64,000 bases of DNA from Lentisphaerota bacterium (GTDB lineage Bacteria > Verrucomicrobiota > Lentisphaeria > Oligosphaerales > JABHEG01): the NCBI GenBank assembly GCA_018676675.1, contig JABHEG010000367.1, forward strand, positions 1 to 64,000. The letters are read 5' to 3'. Shown in pieces: positions 34,403 to 43,367 of this stretch. How positions within the stretch are numbered: position 1 is the first letter of the stretch; each line of letters starts with the position of its first letter. The position numbers were made by a program, and so were the translations under genes. Below the pieces are notes generated by a model, which did no database searches, was not told the origin of the DNA, and saw only the letters and a program-made list of their open reading frames with translations.

Positions 34403-35695
34403 TCAGGCTCGGCGGGGAGAGCGCTTTCTGGGTTCAGTGAGGGGGATTGGGGTTAGGTCCGGGAGTTCGAGTTGGTGAGTTTCCGCGAGACAGAGGGTCA
34501 GGATCTGGTCCGCATCAAGCTTGGCTTCTTCCGCTTCGACATCCTCCAGGATGCTTGCCGTGGCGGGACGCTGCGGGGCAAAGACGGTGCAGCTGTCAGG
34601 GACTTCGTGTTTGGAGATGTCGAACGTCCCGATCTTGTTGGCCAGGGCGACTGTCTCGAACTTATCAAAGGTCAGCAGGGGGCGCATGATGAGAAGGTCG
34701 GTGGCGCGACTTATCACACTCAGGTTCTCGAGCGTCTGGCTGGCCACCTGCCCAATGTTGTCTCCAGTAGCCAGCGCCTGGTCACCCAACATCCGGGCAA
34801 CGTGGGTTGCGATTCTCATCATCAGGCGTCGGTAGAGTACGGTGCGCAGGCGGTCCTGGCAGAGCTCTCGGATCAGCTTCTGTGCCGGCAGGAGATTCAC
34901 GGCGATGAGGCGTCCCTTCTGCTGGAAGCCGTTCAGTGCCGTCACAAGGCGTCCCACCTTGTCGAGGAGCTCCGGTGGTGTGTAAGGGGCACTGTGGAAG
35001 GTGATGAAATTGAGTTGGCAGCCGCGCTTCATCATCTGGTAGCAGGCAACGGGAGAATCGATCCCACCGGATAGGAGGGCCAACAGCTTGCCGCTGCTTC
35101 CCGTGGGAAGCCCACCGGGGCCCGGGATGCGCTCGTAGGAGATGAATGCTCGCTTGTGACGGACTTCGACATCCACACACATTTCGGGGTTGTTGAGGTC
35201 GACTGTGAGTTGGGGGCATTGGTGCAGGAAGCGTTCGGCAAAGTGGATCTCGATTTCCTTGCTCTTGAGGGGGAACGCTTTGAAATTTCTGCGGGCTCTC
35301 ATCGCATAGCGGATTTGGGTGTTCTTCGGGCGGGACTGCACATAGGCGTCGTATACGTTCATGAACGTCGTATCCACCGTCTCCTCGATGGCTGACATTT
35401 CCGGAGTGACGAGGAATCCGGGAGAGACTGAAGCCGCTCCCATGACGCGCGGCACCCTCTCGCGGAGAATTTGGCAGGCCTCCGGGGTGAATCTTGCCTT
35501 TTCGTCCCGCAACCGGGCGAAGATGCGCCCCCGTTCTTTGGTGATCCGGAGCTTCCCAATGCCCTCCAGTTGCCGGCGCAGACCACGCACGAGGAGGTCT
35601 TCGAAGTGGGTTCGGTTCTTTCCTTTTGTGGCGATCTCATTGTATCGGCAGATGAGCGCGTTGTAGGGCAGAGGGACAGTCGCTAGCGGGTTCAT
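34403..35695 (-). CDS. thiI: tRNA 4-thiouridine synthase ThiI (no rhodanese domain)
   Basis: The 430-residue protein has an N-terminal ferredoxin-like/THUMP region (YNEIATKGKNRTHFE; RYAMRARRNFKAFPL) and a PP-loop domain with SGGIDSPVA that activates U8 of tRNA with ATP. The Cys in PDSCTVFAPQRP is the conserved residue that accepts sulfur. The C-terminus stops about 55 residues after that Cys, so the rhodanese domain of the E. coli enzyme is missing. Sulfur transfer must come from another protein. The gene lies 192 nt upstream of the sigma-factor gene on the same strand. Confidence 0.95.
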   Translation of the reverse strand: MNPLATVPLPYNALICRYNEIATKGKNRTHFEDLLVRGLRRQLEGIGKLRITKERGRIFARLRDEKARFTPEACQILRERVPRVMGAASVSPGFLVTPEMSAIEETVDTTFMNVYDAYVQSRPKNTQIRYAMRARRNFKAFPLKSKEIEIHFAERFLHQCPQLTVDLNNPEMCVDVEVRHKRAFISYERIPGPGGLPTGSSGKLLALLSGGIDSPVACYQMMKRGCQLNFITFHSAPYTPPELLDKVGRLVTALNGFQQKGRLIAVNLLPAQKLIRELCQDRLRTVLYRRLMMRIATHVARMLGDQALATGDNIGQVASQTLENLSVISRATDLLIMRPLLTFDKFETVALANKIGTFDISKHEVPDSCTVFAPQRPATASILEDVEAEEAKLDADQILTLCLAETHQLELPDLTPIPLTEPRKRSPRRA

Positions 35696-36059
35696 TGTCT
35701 GGGTATCTCCGGAGACGGCACGTTGGTCTGCTCGCGCTTGGCGCGGGTTGGGAGTGTCGGGGGGCCACTTCGCCGGACACTTCGGGCGTAAGTGCGCCCG
35801 TTTGAAGCGCGGTCAGTCATGAGTCTGTACACTGGCTACCCGGCGGCGGGTTGTCAACCGCACAAAGGCAAGGGAGCAGGTTTCCGTTCGCCGACCGGGC
35901 TCTATGTTAGAACGTACCCGGAGCGCGGTCTGGATGATGTTGTGCCATGCCGGGGATGTCGACGGGGGCGCGCTACGTGGTTGCCGGAATGGCGTTGCTG
36001 TCCCATTTCGGCCTTGGGTGAACCGTTCTGAGAAGAGCTGGTATTAAGGAGACGACACG
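35696..36059. other. Divergent intergenic region, thiI / UroD-like
   Basis: The 364-bp region contains promoters for thiI (minus) and for the UroD-like operon (plus), but no strong -35/-10 pair. A weak plus-strand candidate is TATGTT near 35913 with a poor -35 upstream. Short hairpins occur, for example CGGGCG/CGCCCG at about 35784-35801. No CDS is visible. The start at 36060 has AAGGAGA 8 nt upstream. Confidence 0.35.
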
Positions 36060-37181
36060 ATGGCGATAGAGCCGTGCAGACCGAAGTGGGGTGGAACGAT
36101 GACGGACCGGGAACGGTTCGCTCGTCAAATGAACTACCAGAGCGTGGACCGCTGCTTCAATATGGAGTTCGGCTATTGGCAGGAGAACTTCAAGGAATGG
36201 GACATCTTCGTTGAGAATGGGATAACGAACAACGGTCAGGCTGATCGTTTCTTCAACTTTGACAGGATCGCGGTCACCGGCGGAACGGTCTGGATGCACC
36301 CGGCATTCGAGTCCCGTGTGGTTTCTGAGACCGAAACCACGCGCACGCTCATCAACGGCGATGGACTTTACGCCGAGGTCCCCAAGGATGGGCACGATAC
36401 CATTCCCCACTATGTCAAAGCTTCAATCGTGACCCCGGACGACTGGAAGGTCTGCAAGGACGAGCGTTTCAGGCGGGACGACCCGGTCCGGAAGATCGAT
36501 GTCGAGGCGCTTCAGCGAGCTCACCCCACCGATCGGAGTTACCCCCTCGGCGTGAGCTGTGGATCGATGATCGGCAAGGTCCGCGATATGCTGACCTTCG
36601 AGGGCATTGCCTACGCTACCTACGATTACCCGGACATGGTCGAGGACATGGTGGAAACCGCGTGTCTGCTCGTAGAGGACATGCTTGATCAGGTGTTGGG
36701 GAAGCTGGACTTTGACTATGCTTGCGGTTGGGAGGACATCTGCTTCAAGAATGGCCCGATCATTTCCCTCGATTTCTTCACAAACGTCGTGGTTCCACGC
36801 TACAAACGAATCGGGAACAAGCTTCATGCCCACGGGATAGAGCTTTGGTACACCGACTGTGACGGCGACGTACGGGCCCTTATGCCGGGGTTCCTGGAGG
36901 CCGGAATCAACTGCCTTTTTCCCTATGAAGTAAATGGCTGCGCTCATCCGCTGGAACTGCTGGATGAATATGGCAAAGATCTGCGCATTATGGGGGGCGT
37001 GGACAAGATGGAATTGGGGAAAGGCCCCGAGGCCATCAAAGCCTATCTTGAGACGCTTGTCCCGGCTGTCGAGCGTGGAGGCTACATCCCCTTCTGTGAC
37101 CACCGGTGTCCTCCGAACGTGAAGACGGTCGATTACCTCTACTACCTTGATCTGAAGGAAGAGATGTTTGGGCTGCAGTGA
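36060..37181 (+). CDS. UroD-like (MtaA-type TIM-barrel) protein
   Basis: The 373-residue protein has the UroD/MtaA superfamily pattern: FARQMNYQSVDRCFNMEFGYW near the start, SCGSMIGKVRDMLTFEGIAY, FKNGPIISLDFF and LWYTDCDGDVRALMPGFLEAG. In the last motif Asp-Cys takes the place of the His-x-Cys metal ligands of the methylcobalamin:CoM methyltransferases. It has no HemE N-terminal Arg motif and no heme genes are nearby. The next UroD-like gene starts 27 nt later; a Gfo/Idh/MocA gene follows that one, all on plus. The set may process a methylated or hydroxylated small molecule. Substrate unknown. Confidence 0.7.
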   Translation: MAIEPCRPKWGGTMTDRERFARQMNYQSVDRCFNMEFGYWQENFKEWDIFVENGITNNGQADRFFNFDRIAVTGGTVWMHPAFESRVVSETETTRTLINGDGLYAEVPKDGHDTIPHYVKASIVTPDDWKVCKDERFRRDDPVRKIDVEALQRAHPTDRSYPLGVSCGSMIGKVRDMLTFEGIAYATYDYPDMVEDMVETACLLVEDMLDQVLGKLDFDYACGWEDICFKNGPIISLDFFTNVVVPRYKRIGNKLHAHGIELWYTDCDGDVRALMPGFLEAGINCLFPYEVNGCAHPLELLDEYGKDLRIMGGVDKMELGKGPEAIKAYLETLVPAVERGGYIPFCDHRCPPNVKTVDYLYYLDLKEEMFGLQ

Positions 37182-37208
37182 GTTGAGCCAACCAACAGAG
37201 GATCGACC

Positions 37209-38225
37209 ATGACGAAGCGCGATGTGATGCGCCTTGTGTACGAGGGAGAGCCCCCTCCGTATGTACCGTGGGAATTGAGCTTCACTTGTGAAGCCCGGGC
37301 GAAACTCGTGACGCACTACGGGACGGAGGACCTCGAACCACACTTGCAGAACCATGTGGCCGGCCTGGGAAGCGCGATCGGCTTTTTTGCCGATTTGCCT
37401 GACTGCCGTGTGCAGGACGTTTTCGGCGTCGTTTGGGACCGGAGTGTGGACCGCGATATTGGGGTCGTGGAAGGATGTGTCCTGCCGGAACCGACGTTGG
37501 CTGGCTACGAGTTTCCGGACCCTTGTGATCCGCGCTTCTTTGCTGACACCGACGAGACGCTCGGCCGCTACGGGGACCGTTTCCGCGTCTTCTCCCTCGG
37601 TTTCTCGCTGTACGAACGGGCTTGGACCTTGCGGGGGATGGAGAATCTGATGATGGATTTCATCGAACATCCTGAGTTCGTGTGTGACCTCTTGAGCACC
37701 ATCGCTGATTACAACATTGCCCAGGTTGAGAAGGCACTGACGTTTGACATCGACGCGGTTCACTTCGGGGATGACTGGGGGCAGCAGTTCGGCCTTCAGA
37801 TGGGGCCTGAGCTGTGGCGGGAGTTCATCTTCCCGTCCCTTGAGCGGATGTACTCGGTGGTGACTGCGGCGGGCAAGTATGTCTCCATCCATTCTTGCGG
37901 GGACGTTGACGAGCTCTTCGATGACTTGGTGGGAATTGGGCTCAACTGCTTCAATCCGTTTCAGCCCGAGGTCATGGATGTTGATGCGCTGATGGGGCAA
38001 TACCGGGGGCGTCTGGCGTTTCACGGAGGGATGTCAACTCAGAAGACGTTGCCGTACGGGACCGTTGAGGACGTCGTTCGGGAGACCCGGCATCTGCTGG
38101 CATTGGGGCAGGGCAGCGGCTACATCTTCGCCCCGGCCCATGCCGTCGAAGGAGATGTCCCGTTGGAGAACATGCTGGCGTTTATTGAAGAAGTGCAAGG
38201 GCAACCGGGATTCGTCAGAGACTGA
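37209..38225 (+). CDS. UroD-like (MtaA-type) protein with HxC metal motif
   Basis: The 338-residue protein has the superfamily pattern MTKRDVMRLVYEGEPPPYVPW, LRGMENLMMDFIEHPEFVCDLL, HFGDDWGQQFGLQM and VSIHSCGDVDELFDDLVGIG. The HSCGD motif matches the His-x-Cys zinc-binding motif of MtaA/MtbA. It is the only one of the four UroD-like proteins in the window that retains it. It lies 27 nt after another UroD-like gene and upstream of a Gfo/Idh/MocA gene. GAGGA lies upstream of the ATG. No corrinoid protein is encoded nearby, so the methyl carrier, if any, is elsewhere. Confidence 0.75.
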   Translation: MTKRDVMRLVYEGEPPPYVPWELSFTCEARAKLVTHYGTEDLEPHLQNHVAGLGSAIGFFADLPDCRVQDVFGVVWDRSVDRDIGVVEGCVLPEPTLAGYEFPDPCDPRFFADTDETLGRYGDRFRVFSLGFSLYERAWTLRGMENLMMDFIEHPEFVCDLLSTIADYNIAQVEKALTFDIDAVHFGDDWGQQFGLQMGPELWREFIFPSLERMYSVVTAAGKYVSIHSCGDVDELFDDLVGIGLNCFNPFQPEVMDVDALMGQYRGRLAFHGGMSTQKTLPYGTVEDVVRETRHLLALGQGSGYIFAPAHAVEGDVPLENMLAFIEEVQGQPGFVRD

Positions 38226-38357
38226 CCACTAACTCGTCTGTAACTGCCCTGCTCTGAGCACGGACCGATTTGCGGGGGCGGAGCCTGATCCTGCATGAGA
38301 GCTATCGGGTCGCGCCCGTGACAGCAGCCTGACCCACATTGACGAAGGAGAAGAGCC

Positions 38358-39344
38358 ATGTTGCGTGTCGCGGTAATCGGGGCGGGACCGAATGGGAGCA
38401 ACCATGCCCGTGGGTTGGCGAGGATGGACGACATCCGGGTTGTTGGGGTTGCCGACATCGTTCCGGAGCGTGCGGCGCTCGTGGCCTCCGAGGTCGGGGC
38501 GGATGTCTACGCAACCCACCACGAGCTGCTTGACAGAGCGAAACCGGACGCCGTCTGGGTTTCATCGCCGAACTGGCTTCACCCTCAGCACGTGGTTGAT
38601 GTGGCTGAGCGCGGGATACATGTGATGTCCGAGAAGCCGATGGGGCTCAGCCTGGAAGATTGTGATCGCATGATAGCCGCAGCTGACGGACACGGTGCCA
38701 AGCTCAATATCGCGCAGACGACCCGATACATCCTGCCACTTTTGGAACTCAAGCGTGTCTACGAATCTGGCGAGTGTGGTGAGTTGGCCAGCGCGACGAG
38801 CGTGCGCATGGGATACCACACATTGCGCCCCACGGCCCCCTGGCGTCTTGAGCATGACAAGAGTGGAAGCTGTGTGTTCGAGTGGGAAATCCATGAGATA
38901 GATTTTGTGCGGAGCATCGGGGGCCAGGTGACCAGCGTTTACGCGCAAACGATGTGCAGTCGTGAGGAACATCCCACATTTCTGGATCACTTCTCTGCGG
39001 TTATGGCCTTTGCCGGCTCAGGCTATGGCCATGTCGAAGCAAGCCAGTCTTGTTTGCTCGGCCAGAGCGGCCGTTTTTTCGTCGGCAGCAGAGGAACGGC
39101 GCGCGCAGTTTCGGCCGACGTCGTAGAGATACAGACTGTAGACATGGATGGCCCCCGACGGTACGAAGTCGCGGACGACGGGATGACGGCGCAGGCTCGC
39201 CAGGACGCTGACTTCATCCGGGCGATTCGCGAGGACACGGCGCCGCCTGTGCCCGGAGTTGAGGGACGGATCAACGTAGAGATTGCTCTGGCGATCATTG
39301 CGTCAGGTGGAACGGGCGATATCATCACGTTGCCGATGCGGTAG
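38358..39344 (+). CDS. Gfo/Idh/MocA family oxidoreductase
   Basis: The 328-residue protein has a Rossmann motif GAGPNGSNHARG, the family's MSEKPMGLSLEDC with the conserved Lys, and WEIHEIDFVRSIGG in the C-terminal domain carrying a His in the substrate region. It binds NAD(P) and probably acts on a sugar or polyol. AAGGAG lies 8 nt upstream of the ATG. It is 132 nt after the UroD-like pair on the same strand and may be in the same operon. Its substrate cannot be read from the sequence. Confidence 0.9.
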   Translation: MLRVAVIGAGPNGSNHARGLARMDDIRVVGVADIVPERAALVASEVGADVYATHHELLDRAKPDAVWVSSPNWLHPQHVVDVAERGIHVMSEKPMGLSLEDCDRMIAAADGHGAKLNIAQTTRYILPLLELKRVYESGECGELASATSVRMGYHTLRPTAPWRLEHDKSGSCVFEWEIHEIDFVRSIGGQVTSVYAQTMCSREEHPTFLDHFSAVMAFAGSGYGHVEASQSCLLGQSGRFFVGSRGTARAVSADVVEIQTVDMDGPRRYEVADDGMTAQARQDADFIRAIREDTAPPVPGVEGRINVEIALAIIASGGTGDIITLPMR

Positions 39345-39377
39345 GGCGGTCGTCGACTGCCCGGCCGAAAGTCAGAC

Positions 39378-41090
39378 GTGAGAGGAGAATTGCAGGACGT
39401 GTTCAGGTGGCGTCATGTGCTGGGGTTGTGCATTGTTGTCGTGCTTCTCGGGGTATTGGTCCGGATGGGTGAGACGGGTGCCCTTCGGAAGCAGAACGCG
39501 ATGCGGGGAGGCCCGGATCAACCACCGGTTGAGATGGATGGATCGTCCCTCAGGGAGAGCACGCTGGACCTCGCCCCGGTTGGCAGCCCAGCAGCAGACC
39601 GCGGGGGAACAGGGAGCTTGGCGAACCGGCAGGAACCGCGTGGCAGCGCTGGCGGAGATCATCGGGATCCTGACGTCGTTCCCGATGAGTACCTCCTCTT
39701 CTTTGACGGAGAAGAGGGTTTTGAGCGTTTTCTTGCCGATGCCAAGATGCTTCGAATAGAGGTCATCGGGACACTTCCGCGCTGGCGTGCACTCAACCTG
39801 CGGACGGCATCGATTGCGGGGCTTGAGCGCCTCCTCGGGGAGCGTTACGGCACGTTCTCTTTTGAACAGAATTCCTTCGTTCGGGCACCGGACCGAACGG
39901 GCGTCCCGGGCCGGGGTGTTCCGTTTGCGGCGAGCGCACTTGATTGGTTGGGGGTGGCCGGCAAGAACAGCACGTGGGGGGAGGGCATCACGATTGCTGT
40001 TCTCGATACCCTTGTGCAGGATCATCCTTCGCTGAAGGGCGTGGCGATCAGACGGTTCAGCGTGCTTGGGGAGCACGTGGTCGAGCATGGGGACTATGCT
40101 GGACACGGTACAGCGGTTGCTTCCCTGCTCGCCGGATCCGGAGGGGCTGTGGCCGGGATTGCTCCGGCTGCGAACGTTCTGGCCGTGCGAGTGATGACCG
40201 ACGATGGCGTTGGCGACGCGTTCACGCTCGCGGACGGGATCATCCTGGCGGTGGACCAGGGCGCTGATGTCCTCAACCTGAGCCTTGGAATGCAGAGCGA
40301 CAGCCGCATTGTTCGCGAGGCCATCGAGTATGCGCTTGAGAACGGGGTTGCCGTGGTGGCAGCGGCCGGGAACGATGGAAGCGGGAGCGTGCAGTTTCCG
40401 GCCAGGTACGACGGTGTGACTGCGGTGTCGGCAGTGGACGCAATGGGGACGCACGCAGACTATGCCAACACAGGTGAGGCGATCGATATCGCTGCTCCTG
40501 GCGTTGGCATCAACGCAGGCTGGAGCGATGGCGAGACGGTCTCTCTGGGAGGAACTTCCGTGTCTACGCCCTTCGTGGCTGGTGCGCTTGCGAGCATACT
40601 GTCGGAAGAGTCGAGTGCATCTGCGGACGAAGCCACGGCCCTACTTCTGGGGCACGCAGACGATTCCGGCGCCCCGGGTGCAGATCCGGTGTTCGGGGAA
40701 GGCGTCCTGAACGTGAACCGTGTTCTGCAGAGGAATGAAGAGGGAATTGTCGATGCAGCCTTGAGCGGGTTCTACATTGCCCCGGAGCCGGTTGAGTCAG
40801 GCGCTCGGTTGATGTGGGTTTCGGCCGAGAATCGTGGCACAGAGCCAATCGCCTCCCTGCTCGTCCGGGTGCAGGTGGGGGACGGTCTGTCGCAGGATCA
40901 GAAATTCCGCGATGTCGCGGTTGGGGATGTCGTGTCGGTGCCGGTTGAGATTCGTTTGGATGAGGTGGAGGAAGCGGGGATACTCATCCGGTCAGCTGCC
41001 GCGCCCGTTGGGGTCACTGACACGAACCCGGCGAACGACGGCATGCGCACGAGAATCAGGCTGGTGACGGTGGAAGAGGACGTGCCCTGA
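39378..41090 (+). CDS. Membrane-anchored S8 family subtilisin-like serine protease
   Basis: Protein of 570 residues with an N-terminal hydrophobic segment (about 12-30), a low-complexity linker, and a propeptide-like region (about 100-170, YLLFFDGEEGFERFL). The catalytic triad is visible: Asp210 in IAVLDTLV, His243 in GHGTAVAS, Ser394 in GGTSVSTPF. An Asn oxyanion-hole motif AAAGNDG precedes the Ser. A C-terminal beta region (about 450-560, APVGVTDTNPANDG) suggests a CARDB-type adhesion or binding module. GTG start at 39378; a GTG at 39399 with AGGAG upstream is an alternative. Confidence 0.88.
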   Translation: MRGELQDVFRWRHVLGLCIVVVLLGVLVRMGETGALRKQNAMRGGPDQPPVEMDGSSLRESTLDLAPVGSPAADRGGTGSLANRQEPRGSAGGDHRDPDVVPDEYLLFFDGEEGFERFLADAKMLRIEVIGTLPRWRALNLRTASIAGLERLLGERYGTFSFEQNSFVRAPDRTGVPGRGVPFAASALDWLGVAGKNSTWGEGITIAVLDTLVQDHPSLKGVAIRRFSVLGEHVVEHGDYAGHGTAVASLLAGSGGAVAGIAPAANVLAVRVMTDDGVGDAFTLADGIILAVDQGADVLNLSLGMQSDSRIVREAIEYALENGVAVVAAAGNDGSGSVQFPARYDGVTAVSAVDAMGTHADYANTGEAIDIAAPGVGINAGWSDGETVSLGGTSVSTPFVAGALASILSEESSASADEATALLLGHADDSGAPGADPVFGEGVLNVNRVLQRNEEGIVDAALSGFYIAPEPVESGARLMWVSAENRGTEPIASLLVRVQVGDGLSQDQKFRDVAVGDVVSVPVEIRLDEVEEAGILIRSAAAPVGVTDTNPANDGMRTRIRLVTVEEDVP

Positions 41091-41227
41091 CGGGTCGCCC
41101 AACGGGTGGGCATTGCCTCGCGGTCTCGGAAACACAGTGTCTCGCCCGAGGATCGACCACTGATTCTCAATGGTCTCTGCCAGAGCGAAAAACAAACGCC
41201 AAAGTGTCCTGCCATGAGAAATGCGGG

Positions 41228-41974
41228 TTAGAGCCCTCCAGTCACATCCAGAGTGGCCCCCGTTATGTAAGTGCTCGCTCGGGAGGCAAGGAAGAGAACG
41301 GAGTGGGCGACCTCCTCAGGCGTGCCGAAACGACGCATCGGGACCATGCCCTTGTAAGCTTTCATCTGGTCATCGGGCAGGTCCCCGATGAATTCTGTGT
41401 CGATGAACCCGGGTGAGACGCAATTCACGGTGATCTTGCGTTTGGCGACTTCCTTGGACAGCGATTTGGTGAAGGCCACGATGCCAGCCTTGGTGGCGGC
41501 GTAGTTGGCTTGACCTTCGAACCCCATCTGCCCTGAGGGTGAGGTGATATTGATGATTCGCCCGTACCGTGACTGCATCATCTTGTGCACGGCGAACTTG
41601 GACATGCTGTAGGTCCCCGTGAGATTCGTCCCCACGACCTGTTGCCAGTCTTCCAGGGACATCATGCCCACGATACTGTCGCGTCGGATTCCCGCGTTGT
41701 TGACCAAGATCTCCAGGCTCGCGTAGTCCTTGTCGATGTCGCGGTAAAATGCCTCAACCGCTTCGTAGTCACTGACATCAAACTTCCTGGTCTCCAAGCG
41801 CTCGGCGGCGTCGCCCAGTTCGGCGGCAAACGCTTCGGCCGCTCCCTCGTTGCCTGCGTAGGTTGCGACGACCGTGGCCCCCGCATCCAGGAAGCTCTGG
41901 CTGATCGCGCGACCGATGCCGCGCGTTCCTCCGGTCACGATTGCCGTCTGTCCGTTGAAGTCAAAGCTGCTCAT
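41228..41974 (-). CDS. fabG: Short-chain dehydrogenase/reductase, FabG-like
   Basis: The 248-residue SDR has the Gly-rich cofactor motif TGGTRGIGRA, NNAG, and the active-site Ser-Tyr-Lys in NITSPSGQMGFEGQANYAATKAG (positions of about 137-160). The overall similarity is to 3-oxoacyl-ACP reductase FabG/PhaB. A longer frame exists to 42109, but the ATG at 41974 matches the family start. No fatty-acid genes are nearby, and it is the last gene of a minus-strand cluster with UroD-like, GH116, amidase-like and DegT genes, so a sugar or polyol may be its substrate. Confidence 0.85.
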   Translation of the reverse strand: MSSFDFNGQTAIVTGGTRGIGRAISQSFLDAGATVVATYAGNEGAAEAFAAELGDAAERLETRKFDVSDYEAVEAFYRDIDKDYASLEILVNNAGIRRDSIVGMMSLEDWQQVVGTNLTGTYSMSKFAVHKMMQSRYGRIINITSPSGQMGFEGQANYAATKAGIVAFTKSLSKEVAKRKITVNCVSPGFIDTEFIGDLPDDQMKAYKGMVPMRRFGTPEEVAHSVLFLASRASTYITGATLDVTGGL

Positions 41975-42188
41975 GAAGTGACCCGGTCCTTGAGTGTCGC
42001 CTTGGGGGGCGGGGAGACACCAATGTCTGTTGCGTGCTGTGTGCTGCCAGGATTCTGTGTTTCCACATTCAGCTGCTGCCGGCCCGACCATGGCTACTTC
42101 GGTCGTCACGGACGAGGGAGGGCAAAGACACTTAATCTAGCACGGCTCCGGCTTGTTTCATGGGCTTTTCCTGCGCTTGAGGCAGGGA

Positions 42189-43319
42189 TCAGTCCGGCCA
42201 GGTTCCCCAGAAGCGTCGCCTTCCTTCAGGAGAGACGCAGGCTCCGACGTCAGCTCGGGTGGCTCCCGAGTCCAGCATACGTTTTGCTTCCGATGCCGCA
42301 GCGATGAATGCATCGATCTTGGGGACGTGCTCTTCTTCACAGAGAATGGCCTCGATGTGTGTGTGCACCGAACTGGCTCCATCGGCGACCGCCTGGAAGA
42401 CCCAATCCTGCACATCGTCGCAGGTCATCGTGAGGTAATGGAAGCTCCCCAGGCGCCAGGTGAAAGGGACACGGCTTTCCCGGCTGATGGTTTTGGGATC
42501 GAGGCGGGCTGAGATGGATGGATCAAAGCTCGAAAGGCCGATTTCTTCGAGGAATCTGAGCTGTTCCGGGCGCAAGTCCTCCACATGGGCGCTGCGGGTT
42601 CCCGTTGTGCGCCCCCGGAAGTAGAGATCCCAGTACGGCAGGACGAGGGTCGGGAAGAGTCGTGGCGGGACAGCGCTGGCCACATCGTCGCACAGGCCTC
42701 CGCCATTTGGGTTGATTGTCGGGATGCCGAGAACTCCCGCATAGAAAGCCCAGAATTCGTTGATACTGCGGCAGACGGCTTCCAGGAATTCTCCGAGCAG
42801 ATCCGGGAAGTCCATGATGTCGTAGAAGAGTCCGTCGCCCCTCATTTCGTAGGCGGTTGTGATAGGGCCTTCACAACCGTAGGAAAAACCAATGCGCTCG
42901 TCGGGGAACGCGTCCTGAAGCTTGCGTCGGAAGTCCAGGTAAAAGGGAGCCATCCCAGCGGTCGCGAAGTCGACCGGCTTTGAAAGCGCCCTGATGCCCT
43001 GTTCGAGTGAATCATAGATGTGTGTGTGTGCGACTTCGCCTTCCTCGGGGAACAGGAGCTCGGATCCCAAGCCATTCACGTGCCCATAGCTGATGGCTGG
43101 GGTCGCAATTCCGGGCATGGAGATGTGCTCGGCATCGGGAAAGCGCTCGCGGAAGAGAGGGCGTCCTCTCCTGAAAACCTCGATGCAGACATCCGGGTTC
43201 AGGTTGTAGGCTCCAAGCGGCGTTCCGGTCAGCTCCAGCAGCGCGTAGACACCTGAGCCTACATACCAGCGGAACCCGGCCTTCTCTCGCAGTGTTTCGT
43301 ATTCCGGCGCAGTAAACAT
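42189..43319 (-). CDS. UroD-like protein in a catabolic cluster
   Basis: The 376-residue protein has the UroD-like outline (YALLELTGTPLGAYNLNPDV, FSYGCEGPITTAYEMRGDG, SARLDPKTISRES, CDDVQDWVFQAV) with a His-Val-Glu-Asp in the region RSAHVEDLRPEQ. It differs strongly from the other three in this window and from HemE. It sits 48 nt downstream of the GH116 gene and 214 nt before the SDR gene. Function unknown; membership in the UroD/MtaA superfamily is inferred from pattern, with medium confidence. Confidence 0.6.
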   Translation of the reverse strand: MFTAPEYETLREKAGFRWYVGSGVYALLELTGTPLGAYNLNPDVCIEVFRRGRPLFRERFPDAEHISMPGIATPAISYGHVNGLGSELLFPEEGEVAHTHIYDSLEQGIRALSKPVDFATAGMAPFYLDFRRKLQDAFPDERIGFSYGCEGPITTAYEMRGDGLFYDIMDFPDLLGEFLEAVCRSINEFWAFYAGVLGIPTINPNGGGLCDDVASAVPPRLFPTLVLPYWDLYFRGRTTGTRSAHVEDLRPEQLRFLEEIGLSSFDPSISARLDPKTISRESRVPFTWRLGSFHYLTMTCDDVQDWVFQAVADGASSVHTHIEAILCEEEHVPKIDAFIAAASEAKRMLDSGATRADVGACVSPEGRRRFWGTWPD

Positions 43320-43367
43320 GGTGTTCTATCTCCTCTTGCCGTGGCAGGCAACTGAGCTGTCTGTCGT

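Noticed and set aside
36423..38024. 533-codon open frame on the minus strand
   Set aside because: It is antisense to the two UroD-like genes. The plus-strand proteins have superfamily motifs and good ribosome-binding sites; this frame has none.
39372..40454. 360-codon open frame on the minus strand
   Set aside because: Antisense to the S8 protease, whose triad is intact. Composition is Arg/His/Pro-rich and without domain.
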